Source: Candidatus Gottesmanbacteria bacterium RIFCSPHIGHO2_01_FULL_40_15 (GTDB taxonomy: Bacteria > Patescibacteriota > Microgenomatia > 2-02-FULL-39-11). From it: a DNA stretch of 38,088 nt. The stretch's first letter is position 1; each line of letters opens with the position of its first letter. Positions 29,498-36,887 of this stretch are shown piece after piece. The notes under the pieces are model-generated. The model saw nothing but the letters and a program-made list of their open reading frames with translations, was not told the DNA's origin and made no database searches. Made by a program: the position numbers and the translations under genes. Where the stretch lies: the NCBI GenBank assembly GCA_001779115.1, contig MFJF01000018.1, forward strand, positions 1 to 38,088, written 5' to 3'.

Positions 29498-30226
29498 TTA
29501 TCTCATTCCATTATTCCGGAATCCCTGATAATATACCGAATTTCTGATTGCCTTTGAATAACAGGGATTTTCAATATACTTATCAAGAATTTCCTGACAA
29601 ATCCCCGCAGGATCCATTAAATTTTCAATGAGAAAACCGGATACAGACGGAGATTTTGTTAAGGATATGAAGTTATTAATTTTTTCAATTAATACTTGCG
29701 GTTCTTTTTCATCTTTTATCTGTTCCTCTTGTTGTTTCCAAAGTTTATATTTACCTTCATGAGTAAACCAACCGTTTTGAAACACTTTGAGCGTCATATC
29801 GGAGTGTAACAGGGAAGCAGCTCTTCTTACAGAATTGTCCGGGTTATCTCTTGCCAAAAGGAAAACTGCTTCCGGAAAGGGAATATCATTATAATCTTTA
29901 CCTTCAATAATTTTAAACATTTCTTCCGGATCCAATTCCAGATTAATACTCCGGCGCAGGTAATTGAGGGCAGTTTTCATGAGTTGGGGATCACCAGTCA
30001 GAATAAGGTTGTTAAAGCCTTGCGCCAGATTATCCGACATTTTCGACATATATATACCGGCTAAATGTTTTTTTACTTCAGGAGAGCTTGAGCAAAGTTT
30101 AACTTTAGCTTTTATCAACCGGAAGATTTTGGCGGGTTTTTTTTGACCTCTGATCATTTTAACGAAATCCCGATCATAAGGATCAAAGAGATCGACTTCG
30201 GAAGGGCCGATTTCTTTCAGGTTCAT
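29498..30226 (-). CDS. Helical-repeat hypothetical protein
   Basis: 242 aa, soluble and all-helical; segments such as HLAGIYMSKMSDNLAQGFNNLIL and FPEAVFLLARDNPDNSVRRAASLL suggest HEAT- or TPR-like repeats. No family recognised. It lies between rplA and the LCP gene. An extended -10 (TGaTATAGT) ends 9 bases before the ATG, so it has its own, nearly leaderless transcript rather than being read from the rplKA promoter. Confidence 0.6.
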   Translation of the reverse strand: MNLKEIGPSEVDLFDPYDRDFVKMIRGQKKPAKIFRLIKAKVKLCSSSPEVKKHLAGIYMSKMSDNLAQGFNNLILTGDPQLMKTALNYLRRSINLELDPEEMFKIIEGKDYNDIPFPEAVFLLARDNPDNSVRRAASLLHSDMTLKVFQNGWFTHEGKYKLWKQQEEQIKDEKEPQVLIEKINNFISLTKSPSVSGFLIENLMDPAGICQEILDKYIENPCYSKAIRNSVYYQGFRNNGMR

Positions 30227-30235
30227 AGCGGCGGT

Positions 30236-30244
30236 ACTATATCA
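30236..30244 (-). promoter_or_regulatory. Extended -10 TGaTATAGT
   Basis: Minus strand, 9 bases before ATG 30226; leader about 2-3 bases. Confidence 0.5.
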
Positions 30245-30334
30245 TAAATATTCTTGGAAATCAAAAAAAAACGTTATATTTTGATAGATATTGATTATGA
30301 TCGAGCGGGTTGGAGGAGAGTTAGCCGATATTTT

Positions 30335-31228
30335 TTACTTTATTTTTATTCCGGGCGACATGGTGGATTTGAGAGTTACTTTGCCGATTTTTTTAGCATC
30401 AACGGATTTTATTAATGATTGGTAGTTAGCCACAATCTGGTCATCTTTGAATGACAGTTTGCCGATTGCCTGATGGATAACGGGCACCTCCTGTGATTCT
30501 GTTTTCCAGTTAAGTTCACCGGCTTCCAGTTTTTTGGCGACTTGGTCAGGTTTTTCCGATATGGTACCGGTTTTGGGATTGGGCATAAGTCCGCGGGGAC
30601 CCAGGAATTTGGCAACCTTGGCCAGTTTGGGAACAGCCTTGGGATGGGCTACCAGGGCGTCAAAATCAATTTTTCCTTCGGATATTTTTTTGACTATGTC
30701 ATCAACATTTGATTCGTCGGCTACCATTACTCTTACTTTTTTGCCGGTACCATGAGGAAGATTGACTTTTCCCCTCAACCCAGTTTCCGTCGTATTGATA
30801 TGAACTTCGACTGTTTCATCGAATTTGGCATAAGAGATTTTTCTCAGAAGCGGAACGGCTTCATTGATATCGTACTGTTTGGAGGCATCCAATTTCAAAA
30901 GAGAAGATTGGTAATTTTTGCCCCTGACTCTTATCTTTTTCTTTTTTTTAGCCTTTTTATCCTCTTCTTCGATTTTTATACCTTCATCCTGGTCTCTTTC
31001 GACTTCACGGGAGAGTTTTATAAGCTTTTCCAGTTCTTCTTCAGAGTCGGCTCCGACGGTTTTAACCCGTTCGCCGCCTTTCATGCCTGTTAAATGGATT
31101 TTTTCCTGCTTTTTATCCTTTTTGCCGGCACCTTCCCTTTTTTTCTTTTCTTCACGCTGAACCTTGCGCTTTTCGCGCTTTTCTTCTTCTCCAGTTCCGC
31201 CGATTTGGGTTATTCTTATTTTTCCCAT
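30335..31228 (-). CDS. rplA: Ribosomal protein uL1 with long Lys/Glu-rich N-terminal extension
   Basis: 297 aa, against ~230 for most bacterial L1. From residue ~104 it is normal L1: DINEAVPLLRKISYAKFDETVEVHINT, GLRGKVNLPHGTGKKVRV, LGPRGLMPNPKTGTI and the final TLKSTMSPGIKIK. L1 forms the mobile stalk at the ribosomal E site and in many bacteria represses its own operon. The first ~100 residues (EEEKREKRKVQREEKKKREG, KKAKKKKKIRVRG) are charged and likely disordered or RNA-binding. It starts one base after the rplK stop, so the two are one operon. Confidence 0.95.
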   Translation of the reverse strand: MGKIRITQIGGTGEEEKREKRKVQREEKKKREGAGKKDKKQEKIHLTGMKGGERVKTVGADSEEELEKLIKLSREVERDQDEGIKIEEEDKKAKKKKKIRVRGKNYQSSLLKLDASKQYDINEAVPLLRKISYAKFDETVEVHINTTETGLRGKVNLPHGTGKKVRVMVADESNVDDIVKKISEGKIDFDALVAHPKAVPKLAKVAKFLGPRGLMPNPKTGTISEKPDQVAKKLEAGELNWKTESQEVPVIHQAIGKLSFKDDQIVANYQSLIKSVDAKKIGKVTLKSTMSPGIKIK

Positions 31229-31229
31229 A

Positions 31230-31655
31230 TTATTCTATTTTGACTCCCATTGAACGGGCTGTGCCTTCAACTACTTTAACAGCCTGTTCAACCGTGTCGG
31301 TATTAAGATCTCCCATTTTTTCCCGGGCGATGGCTTCAACCTGGTCTTTTTTTAGCGTGCCAACCGCTTCCCTGCCTGTTTTGCCGCTGCCTTTTTCGAT
31401 TTTAAGCTGTTTTTTTATCATTTCGGCAACAGGAGGTAATTTGGTGATAAATGAGAATGTCCGATCAACATAGACCGTAATAACAGCAGGGATAACCTGG
31501 CCTTTTTTGTCAGCTGTTTTCTCGTTATAAGCACGGACGAAATCCATAATCGGCAGTCCGTGCTGGCCCAATGCCGGCCCGACCGGAGGAGCAGGGGTAG
31601 CCTCTCCTGCCGGAAGATTAAGCTTTATGATTGTTTTTACTTTTTTCGGAGGCAC
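31230..31655 (-). CDS. rplK: Ribosomal protein uL11
   Basis: 141 aa, standard length. Binds the GTPase-centre region of 23S rRNA with the L10-L12 stalk. Diagnostic segments are IKLNLPAGEATPAPPVGPALGQHG, FVRAYNEKT and the C-terminal EGTARSMGVKIE. Start is GTG 31655 with no Shine-Dalgarno site. The leader contains AT-rich heptamer repeats and a hairpin. In most bacteria nusG is immediately upstream; here ~4.5 kb intervenes. Confidence 0.96.
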   Translation of the reverse strand: MPPKKVKTIIKLNLPAGEATPAPPVGPALGQHGLPIMDFVRAYNEKTADKKGQVIPAVITVYVDRTFSFITKLPPVAEMIKKQLKIEKGSGKTGREAVGTLKKDQVEAIAREKMGDLNTDTVEQAVKVVEGTARSMGVKIE

Positions 31656-31663
31656 GGTACAAT

Positions 31664-31738
31664 ATAAAATTTAAAAATTAAAAGATAAAAATTAAAAATT
31701 AAAAATTTAAAAATAAAATTTACAAATACAAATTAAAA
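31664..31738 (+). repeat. Heptanucleotide tandem repeats in the rplK leader
   Basis: Read on the plus strand: ATAAAAT, TTAAAAA, TTAAAAG, ATAAAAA, TTAAAAA, TTAAAAA, then less regular units (TTACAAA, TACAAA, TTAAAAA). The period is 7, as at 574-601 and 5284-5318. It occupies the last ~75 bases of leader before the rplK GTG. Confidence 0.6.
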
Positions 31739-31739
31739 A

Positions 31740-31833
31740 TAGAAACAGGGGAACGGGAAAAATATAAATTTTTGAAGTTTCGGCGTTCCTCCGCCTTCCT
31801 ATCCCAATCTCGTAGAAACAGGTAACGGAAATA
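31740..31833. repeat. Imperfect direct repeat flanking a GGCG/CGCC hairpin
   Basis: TAGAAACAGGGGAACGGG (from 31740) and TAGAAACAGGTAACGG (from 31813) flank GGCG-TTCCTC-CGCC (31782-31795). On the minus strand this lies in the rplK leader and might be the L1 regulatory site or the scar of an insertion. Confidence 0.4.
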
Positions 31834-31839
31834 TTAACA
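31831..31839 (-). promoter_or_regulatory. Extended -10 TGtTAATAT for rplKA
   Basis: Minus strand; transcription from here would give a ~170-base leader carrying the hairpin and heptamer repeats. A TATATT just before the GTG could give a second, short-leader start. Confidence 0.45.
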
Positions 31840-31868
31840 TACAATAGCAAAAAAGTGAAGCGACAAGT

Positions 31869-33179
31869 TTATTTCAATTTAGTATAAGCAGTTAACGCAT
31901 TGAGTATTTCATAATCGGTATTAGGAAATACCGATCTGATTTCTGCAGCTCTGCGAGCGCCCAAATTTTCATCCCGTGTGGATTTAATCCAACTACTTTT
32001 GCAGGCCGAAATTAATTCTTTAGCATTTTCCGAATTTAACTGATCTCTATGAAAAAAAGCGATTTTATAAGCCAGATTAAGAAATCCTGACAAAGCAAGC
32101 CAATTTTCCGGTTTAACTTCAGTTTTAGAATATTTCGTCAGTAAGGATTTGATTAATCTGTCAGCCTGATCAGACTCGATTATTCGCGCGGTTTTGTTTT
32201 CAACTTCCGGAGAGTTTAAAATATTTAACAGAAAACGGGCGTATTGTCCTGTTGAAATTATATCATCCCGGTCAGAAGTTGAATCGAGAAAGTAAAAAGT
32301 TACCGATCTGATAAAGTCACTGCCGGGGGAAACCGGAATATCATGATAAATATCAGCCATATTTTTCCATAACCGGCGGTGATGAATATCAACAGGAGTT
32401 GATTTGATTTTTTCCAGAATTTCCGGATCAAAGAACGACTGTTGTGACCATTGTTTTTGTGTTTCACCGGCACATTCATCATTATCTATATTTAGCAGTA
32501 ACCAGAAATTATCCAAGTCCATATTATTTGCATTTTCCGGATCGCTTGTTATTTTCAGCTGATTGGCAAACTTAACCTTAATTTTATCCGGCAGATTTCT
32601 AAATGCCAGCGCCCTAAAAAAAAGATTGCGGGAAGCATCCAAATCCGCTTCACTTATATAACCCGGAGCAGTCTGGAATTTTATTTCCATGGCATCTATC
32701 AGCCTGTTTATTCCCGTAATCCGGGTTTTATCTTCCGGGTCAAAATCAGCCAGAGATTTTTCCAGTTCAATATTTAATTCTATTAAATGGAAAGCTTTAG
32801 CCAGAATTTGGGAAATATTCCGGGACCGGATCTGTTCAAAATAACTTGATTCATCCGGTATGCCGCTTTTGAGCGTATAAGTAAATTCATGTATTAAATC
32901 CGATCTCCGGGTTATGATTGATTCCCGATTTTCTCCCTGCCATAGTTTTACCAAATGTCCAATTCTTCCTGAATTAATGTTTAATTCTTTCGCCAAAGGA
33001 TAGACAGCTGTTACAAAATCTTCCGCTTTTAGCGATTTCAGTTCTTGTGCATCATCAGGGTGAAGAAATCGGGCAAATCCGAATAAATACTGGTGCGGAT
33101 CACCTCCGTACCGTTTTTCAAAATAACGGGGTATTTTTGAGAATATCCGGCCACAGCCCGGAGACGATTCTGTATTCAT
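31869..33179 (-). CDS. FLHPD-domain hypothetical protein (larger paralog)
   Basis: 436 aa, soluble and helical. Residues ~20-130 (RYGGDPHQYLFGFARFLHPDDAQELKSL, DFVTAVYPLAKELNINSGRIGHLVKLWQGEN, a following ITRRSDLIHEF) align with the 35231-35713 protein. The remaining ~300 residues are helical, with segments resembling superhelical repeats, and have no recognised match. Both paralogs sit in the block between nusG and rplK. No catalytic motif is visible; the helical architecture and the HTH-like ELNINSGRIGHLVKLW stretch hint at a scaffold or regulator. Confidence 0.6.
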   Translation of the reverse strand: MNTESSPGCGRIFSKIPRYFEKRYGGDPHQYLFGFARFLHPDDAQELKSLKAEDFVTAVYPLAKELNINSGRIGHLVKLWQGENRESIITRRSDLIHEFTYTLKSGIPDESSYFEQIRSRNISQILAKAFHLIELNIELEKSLADFDPEDKTRITGINRLIDAMEIKFQTAPGYISEADLDASRNLFFRALAFRNLPDKIKVKFANQLKITSDPENANNMDLDNFWLLLNIDNDECAGETQKQWSQQSFFDPEILEKIKSTPVDIHHRRLWKNMADIYHDIPVSPGSDFIRSVTFYFLDSTSDRDDIISTGQYARFLLNILNSPEVENKTARIIESDQADRLIKSLLTKYSKTEVKPENWLALSGFLNLAYKIAFFHRDQLNSENAKELISACKSSWIKSTRDENLGARRAAEIRSVFPNTDYEILNALTAYTKLK

Positions 33180-33254
33180 AAATATTTTCCAGAAAGCATT
33201 TTATAATGCTATAGGGTTTTTGGCAAGTATTGACGATTTTGGAAATAAAATAAT

Positions 33255-33283
33255 TTGGATTATAATAGCGGGGCAATTATAAT
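33255..33283 (+). promoter_or_regulatory. Promoter TTGGAT-17-TATAAT
   Basis: Ends 12 bases before ATG 33296; leader about 6 bases. Confidence 0.55.
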
Positions 33284-33295
33284 AATAAGAGTTTT

Positions 33296-33637
33296 ATGAA
33301 ATCTATAGAAGCTATATCCACGCCGCCGGTTCTCGGTGATGAAGGCAGTTTCGGACCGGCTGGGAGAAGAGGCGATATTTTTCGGTATGACCAAACTAAT
33401 TTAACCGGGATGGTCAGATTAAAATCAATAAGAAACGGAGGAGGTCAACGTTCGTTTTTTGATGAATCCGGAAATATTACAAGACCGGGAACCCCAAAAG
33501 TTTCAGAGTCGAAACAGCCGGAAACCGATTCGGTAGGAGATTATTTTGAAAAAATTGTTTATCCGAAAGTTACAAAAACAACATTAGGTCCGCCGACCAA
33601 TAAAGAAATATTTGATTTATTTCCCGCGGGTGAATAA
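33296..33637 (+). CDS. Disordered hypothetical protein
   Basis: 113 aa, rich in Gly, Pro, Ser and Thr (ISTPPVLGDEGSFGPAGRRG; PGTPKVSESKQPETD), probably unfolded except for a short C-terminal part (DYFEKIVYPKVTK). A good promoter lies just before the ATG. An intrinsic terminator 40 bases after the stop ends its transcript. No family recognised. Confidence 0.5.
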   Translation: MKSIEAISTPPVLGDEGSFGPAGRRGDIFRYDQTNLTGMVRLKSIRNGGGQRSFFDESGNITRPGTPKVSESKQPETDSVGDYFEKIVYPKVTKTTLGPPTNKEIFDLFPAGE

Positions 33638-33661
33638 AGCTTAAAGCGCCGCCTTGACAAA

Positions 33662-33677
33662 TAATTGTTAACAATTA
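33662..33677. promoter_or_regulatory. Perfect 16-bp palindrome TAATTGTTAACAATTA
   Basis: Self-complementary with no spacer, so suited to bind a dimeric regulator. It lies just after a TTGACA (33654-33659) and just before the terminator in front of pepD. Confidence 0.5.
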
Positions 33678-33679
33678 AG

Positions 33680-33703
33680 CTGCCTCAGAGGGGCAGTTTT
33701 TTT
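33680..33703 (+). terminator. Intrinsic terminator abutting the pepD start
   Basis: CTGCCTC-AGA-GGGGCAG (7-bp stem with one G-U pair) and T7. It ends two bases before ATG 33706, so the pepD mRNA either begins within it, or must read through it. Confidence 0.7.
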
Positions 33704-33705
33704 AT

Positions 33706-35262
33706 ATGACTCCGGTATTACACGAAACACCGCTAGGAAAAAGCTATGAGACTTTTTCGGATTTTATTGCTTCAGCGGAGGAATCAGAAGCCGATCAGGG
33801 AATAATCAGGCTTTGGCGGCATTTTGATAATCTTTCACGAATTCCCAGAAATACGGGAAAAGAAGTCGAAGCCCGGGATTACGCGGTTAAATTTGCCCGG
33901 GAGCGAAAAAACAGGGGTTTTGAGTATGAAATTGACGGGGCGGGAAATCTGCTTATTATTATTCCGGCATCTGAGGGATTGGAAAATAAAGCCGGAATTG
34001 TTCTCCAGGGACATTTGGATATGGTCTGCGCCGGTAAACCGGATCCATCAGTTTACGGCGTTAAACCAAAAGTTGATGATAGCGGAGAATGGGTTTATGC
34101 CGATAATACGACACTCGGAGCGGATAACGGAATCGGGATAAGCGCCATGCTTTCCGTGGCAGATGAAGAACATAAACACGGACCAATAGCTTTGATATTT
34201 ACCGTCCGTGAGGAGGCAATAGACGACGGGGCCAGCCATATGGATTTTAAGAATGAGCTTCAGGGATTTGAATATTTGTTAAATCTAGATTCGGAAGACG
34301 GCGGCAAGGCGACAATCAGCAGCGCTTCAACGCAGGACGCATTTATTGACCTTCCCGTATATTTTGAGGAAATAGGAGAAAGAACAATCTGGAAACTGCA
34401 GGTAAGTAATCTTCAGGGAGGACATTCAGGCGAGGATATCGGGGAAAACAGAATGAACGCATTAAAAATTCTGGGGGGATTTTTTGAAAATTTGAGTGAT
34501 TCAAAAAGTGAATTTTCAATGAATATTGTTCATATAGGGGGAGGTTCGGTTCATAACGCCATTCCGTCTGAAGCTGAATTATATTTTACGGCCGTTGGCG
34601 AAGACGGAAACAGTCTGACTGAGGAAGAGATCAGAGTCTGGACGGACTCGATAAGAAACGGGATAAATATCAGCAGATATAATCTGGATGACAAAAAGAG
34701 GATAAATATTATGCTGGAAGAATCCGCTGCCGGATCGGAACTGGTTATGGACAATAAGTCGTCCGAAAGAGTTATCAATCTGATCAGCAGATTGGCTCAT
34801 GGTGCATACAACCTGAGTGAAAAAAGCGAAATTATGTTATCAGTAAATCTGGCTACGGTAAGAACCGAACGGGACGAAGTAAAAATAGTGTCGATGATCA
34901 GAGGAAATGAAAAATGGCTGACGGAAGCGATGATTGAGGAAATAAATAAAATTTCGAGAGAGCACGGCGGGTCTTTTAGTAAAAGCAATTTTTATCCCGG
35001 CTGGCAGGCAGACCCGGAGGCGGAAATAAACTCCATTGCCGGCAAAGCCTGGCGGCAAGTTACCGGAACGGAACTGGAATTGGGATCATCCCATTGCAGT
35101 CTTGAATGCGGGCAAATCATCAGAAAATATCCCCAGCTTCAGGCAATATCTTTAGGCGCGGTTATTGAGGGAGGACATACTATAGAGGAAAGGGTAAATA
35201 TCAGATCGGTCGGGATATTATTTGAATTTGTCAAAAAGTTTGTCGGGGCGGTGCCTTCATAG
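33706..35262 (+). CDS. pepD: Aminoacyl-histidine dipeptidase (PepD-like, peptidase M20C)
   Basis: Zinc metallopeptidase that cleaves dipeptides; cytoplasmic. 518 aa, slightly longer than E. coli PepD (485). Domain start is IRLWRHFDNLSRIPRNTGKEVEARDYA. The metal-ligand motifs are QGHLDMVCAG (HxD), TTLGADNGIGISAML (bridging Asp) and FTVREEAIDDGA (catalytic Glu pair). LQVSNLQGGHSGEDI marks the lid domain, and SHCSLECG plus GAVIEGGHTIEERV the closing motif. The ~25 residues before the domain are extra. It overlaps the convergent 35231-35713 gene by 32 bases. Expression may depend on read-through of the terminator at its start. Confidence 0.9.
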   Translation: MTPVLHETPLGKSYETFSDFIASAEESEADQGIIRLWRHFDNLSRIPRNTGKEVEARDYAVKFARERKNRGFEYEIDGAGNLLIIIPASEGLENKAGIVLQGHLDMVCAGKPDPSVYGVKPKVDDSGEWVYADNTTLGADNGIGISAMLSVADEEHKHGPIALIFTVREEAIDDGASHMDFKNELQGFEYLLNLDSEDGGKATISSASTQDAFIDLPVYFEEIGERTIWKLQVSNLQGGHSGEDIGENRMNALKILGGFFENLSDSKSEFSMNIVHIGGGSVHNAIPSEAELYFTAVGEDGNSLTEEEIRVWTDSIRNGINISRYNLDDKKRINIMLEESAAGSELVMDNKSSERVINLISRLAHGAYNLSEKSEIMLSVNLATVRTERDEVKIVSMIRGNEKWLTEAMIEEINKISREHGGSFSKSNFYPGWQADPEAEINSIAGKAWRQVTGTELELGSSHCSLECGQIIRKYPQLQAISLGAVIEGGHTIEERVNIRSVGILFEFVKKFVGAVPS

Positions 35263-35713
35263 AATTTTTATATTCCAGAGACTGTTCTAACCTGTTTTTG
35301 CCGTTTGTGATATTTTGAGCTTTGTGAATTTCCAATGATTTTTTAATCATTTCCAGGGGGAAAACCGTGGCGATTACGCGGATGAAATCGAGACCGTTTT
35401 CTTCCATCAGGACGAGCTGCTCCAATAGTTCTTCTTTTCTTCCGAAGGCTTCTTGCGCATTTTTACCGGCCCAGGTGCTTATTATAATTTTCAGTCTTTC
35501 AGGATTTAATTCTGCTGCAGTATCCAAAGGCGTGATGGTTTTTATTAAATCACCGGTTGATATGCCGGAAAGTTGTGCAGCTGAATCAGGATGAAGAAAC
35601 AACCCCTTTCCATATAAAAACCGGCCGGTGTCAGATCCGAATTTTAAAGCTAACTGATGATTAAGTTCCTGATAGAATCCGGCGGCGCGAACGGTAATTT
35701 TTTCAAGGCTCAT
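35231..35713 (-). CDS. FLHPD-domain hypothetical protein (shorter paralog)
   Basis: 160 aa, soluble and helical. KFGSDTGRFLYGKGLFLHPDSAAQLSGI, DLIKTITPLDTAAELNPERLKIIISTWAGKN and RKEELLEQL align with the N-terminal domain of the 31869-33179 protein, including spacing. It lacks that protein's long C-terminal region. An extended -10 (TGaTAAACT) ends 8 bases before the ATG, implying a leaderless mRNA. Its 3' end overlaps pepD. Family not recognised. Confidence 0.6.
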   Translation of the reverse strand: MSLEKITVRAAGFYQELNHQLALKFGSDTGRFLYGKGLFLHPDSAAQLSGISTGDLIKTITPLDTAAELNPERLKIIISTWAGKNAQEAFGRKEELLEQLVLMEENGLDFIRVIATVFPLEMIKKSLEIHKAQNITNGKNRLEQSLEYKNSMKAPPRQTF

Positions 35714-35721
35714 AAGCGGAT

Positions 35722-35730
35722 AGTTTATCA
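35722..35730 (-). promoter_or_regulatory. Extended -10 TGaTAAACT
   Basis: Minus strand, 8 bases before ATG 35713; nearly leaderless. Confidence 0.45.
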
Positions 35731-35741
35731 GGGTGAGCCGG

Positions 35742-35978
35742 TCAAACCAACTTTTTTTTAATTTTTGACAACTGATGGGGGTTAATATTGAGCTCTGCTA
35801 CTTTTGTTGTTTCCGATAATATATTAGTAAAATTCAACCAGTAGTCTTTTAACAAATAACGGTTCTTTAATTTTTTAATTTTATCTATATTGACAGAGCC
35901 GGAATGATAAAGCCTGAAATTTTTTTCCTCCAAAGCAGAGTAAAGCAAATGTTGCCAGATTGTTTCGATTTTTCTCAT
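35742..35978 (-). CDS. Small basic protein, possible FLHPD-domain fragment
   Basis: 78 aa, basic. The C-terminal half (DYWLNFTNILSETTKVAELNINPHQLSKIKKKL) resembles the ELN..R segment of its two larger neighbours (PLAKELNINSGRIGHLVKLW; PLDTAAELNPERLKIIISTW), so it may be a reduced member. TATAAT ends 9 bases before the ATG, and an 18-bp inverted repeat lies directly upstream. Function unknown. Confidence 0.55.
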   Translation of the reverse strand: MRKIETIWQHLLYSALEEKNFRLYHSGSVNIDKIKKLKNRYLLKDYWLNFTNILSETTKVAELNINPHQLSKIKKKLV

Positions 35979-35987
35979 ATAAAATAG

Positions 35988-36011
35988 ATTATATTTCGAT
36001 ATTCATCGAAA
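35988..36011 (-). promoter_or_regulatory. Promoter with adjoining operator-like inverted repeat
   Basis: TATAAT on the minus strand (35993-35988) is directly preceded by TTTCGAT-ATTC-ATCGAAA (35994-36011), a perfect 7-bp inverted repeat in the -35/-10 spacer position. It may be the site of a repressor acting on the 78-aa gene. Confidence 0.5.
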
Positions 36012-36085
36012 GACAAATAAATAAATTCAGTGCTTATAACGGATTCGGAGTGTAAGGAGTCTAAGATTAAGGGCAGTTACCAAAG

Positions 36086-36183
36086 TTTACGGATTTGTAA
36101 AAAATCGAGCTCAACCCCGATGTCGCTTTGCTTATCGGGATTTCGAATTATAATTTACGGATTTGTAAAAAATCGAGCTCAAC
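36086..36183 (-). repeat. 30-bp direct repeat duplicating the nusG 3' end around a palindrome
   Basis: 36086-36115 and 36154-36183 are identical over 30 bases. The right copy is the coding end of nusG (VELDFLQIRK); the left copy lies past the stop and would still encode VELDFLQIRKLW-stop. The 38 bases between contain CCCGAT...ATCGGG. The event replaced the last codons of nusG by a shorter ending (KL-stop). Confidence 0.8.
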
Positions 36184-36873
36184 AGGAGTTTCCCGGCCGA
36201 AGATGGAGACTAAAACTTTAACTTTGCCTTTTTCCTCATCAATCTGGTCTATTGTTCCCAGAAAATCAGCGAATGGTCCGTCAACAATTTTGACCGCTTC
36301 ACCTTTACTGAATTTAGCCTTAAACCTGGGGGCTTCCAACTCCATGAATTTCATAATAGCCTGAACTTCCTTGTCCGAGATCGGAGTCGGTTTATTGCCC
36401 ATTCCCACAAATGCGGTTACTCCCTGGGTGGTTCTGACAGCCAGCCAGCTTTCATCATCCAGGTCCATTCTGACAAGAATATAACCGGGAAAAATTTTTT
36501 CCTTTGTTTCTTCCTTTTTACCGTGGCGGACAACAACGATATTTCTGGTGGGAACAAGAATTTCAAAGATTTTGTTGCCTAAATTCATGGCGGCAATTCG
36601 CTGTTTGAGCGCGGCAGAAGCTTTATTTTCGTGGCCGGAATAAGTATGAACCACAAACCATCTGCCTTTTTGGGGTTTCGCATCAGTTGCTCCGGACAGA
36701 GGGGCGGCTTCTTCCTGTTTTTCGGCCTTACTTAGAGAAGGATTTTCCGCTTCCTTAACTGTTTCTGACGGCGGAGGATCATTGACCGGATTCTCTTTTG
36801 CCGGTTGAGGTGATTCAGTTATTAAATTTTTAACTTCCTTTTCAGCTTTTTTTTCTTTCTTTTTGGGTGCCAT
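36148..36873 (-). CDS. nusG: Transcription termination/antitermination factor NusG with N-terminal extension
   Basis: 241 aa, against ~180 for E. coli NusG. The NGN domain begins near residue 69 (KGRWFVVHTYSGHENKASAALKQRI) and includes FPGYILVRMDLDDESWLAVRTTQGVTAFVG; the KOW domain is FSKGEAVKIVDGPFADFLGTIDQI to the end. NusG binds RNA polymerase and couples it to Rho or to ribosomes. Residues 1-65 are Lys/Glu/Pro-rich and probably disordered. The 3' end has been altered by a 68-bp duplication-insertion. It follows secE by 14 bases. Confidence 0.95.
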   Translation of the reverse strand: MAPKKKEKKAEKEVKNLITESPQPAKENPVNDPPPSETVKEAENPSLSKAEKQEEAAPLSGATDAKPQKGRWFVVHTYSGHENKASAALKQRIAAMNLGNKIFEILVPTRNIVVVRHGKKEETKEKIFPGYILVRMDLDDESWLAVRTTQGVTAFVGMGNKPTPISDKEVQAIMKFMELEAPRFKAKFSKGEAVKIVDGPFADFLGTIDQIDEEKGKVKVLVSIFGRETPVELDFLQIRKL

Positions 36874-36887
36874 ATATCAGTTATAAT

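Noticed and set aside
31664-31738. CRISPR-like or minisatellite array
   Set aside because: The units are 7 bases with no spacers; this is a simple tandem repeat.
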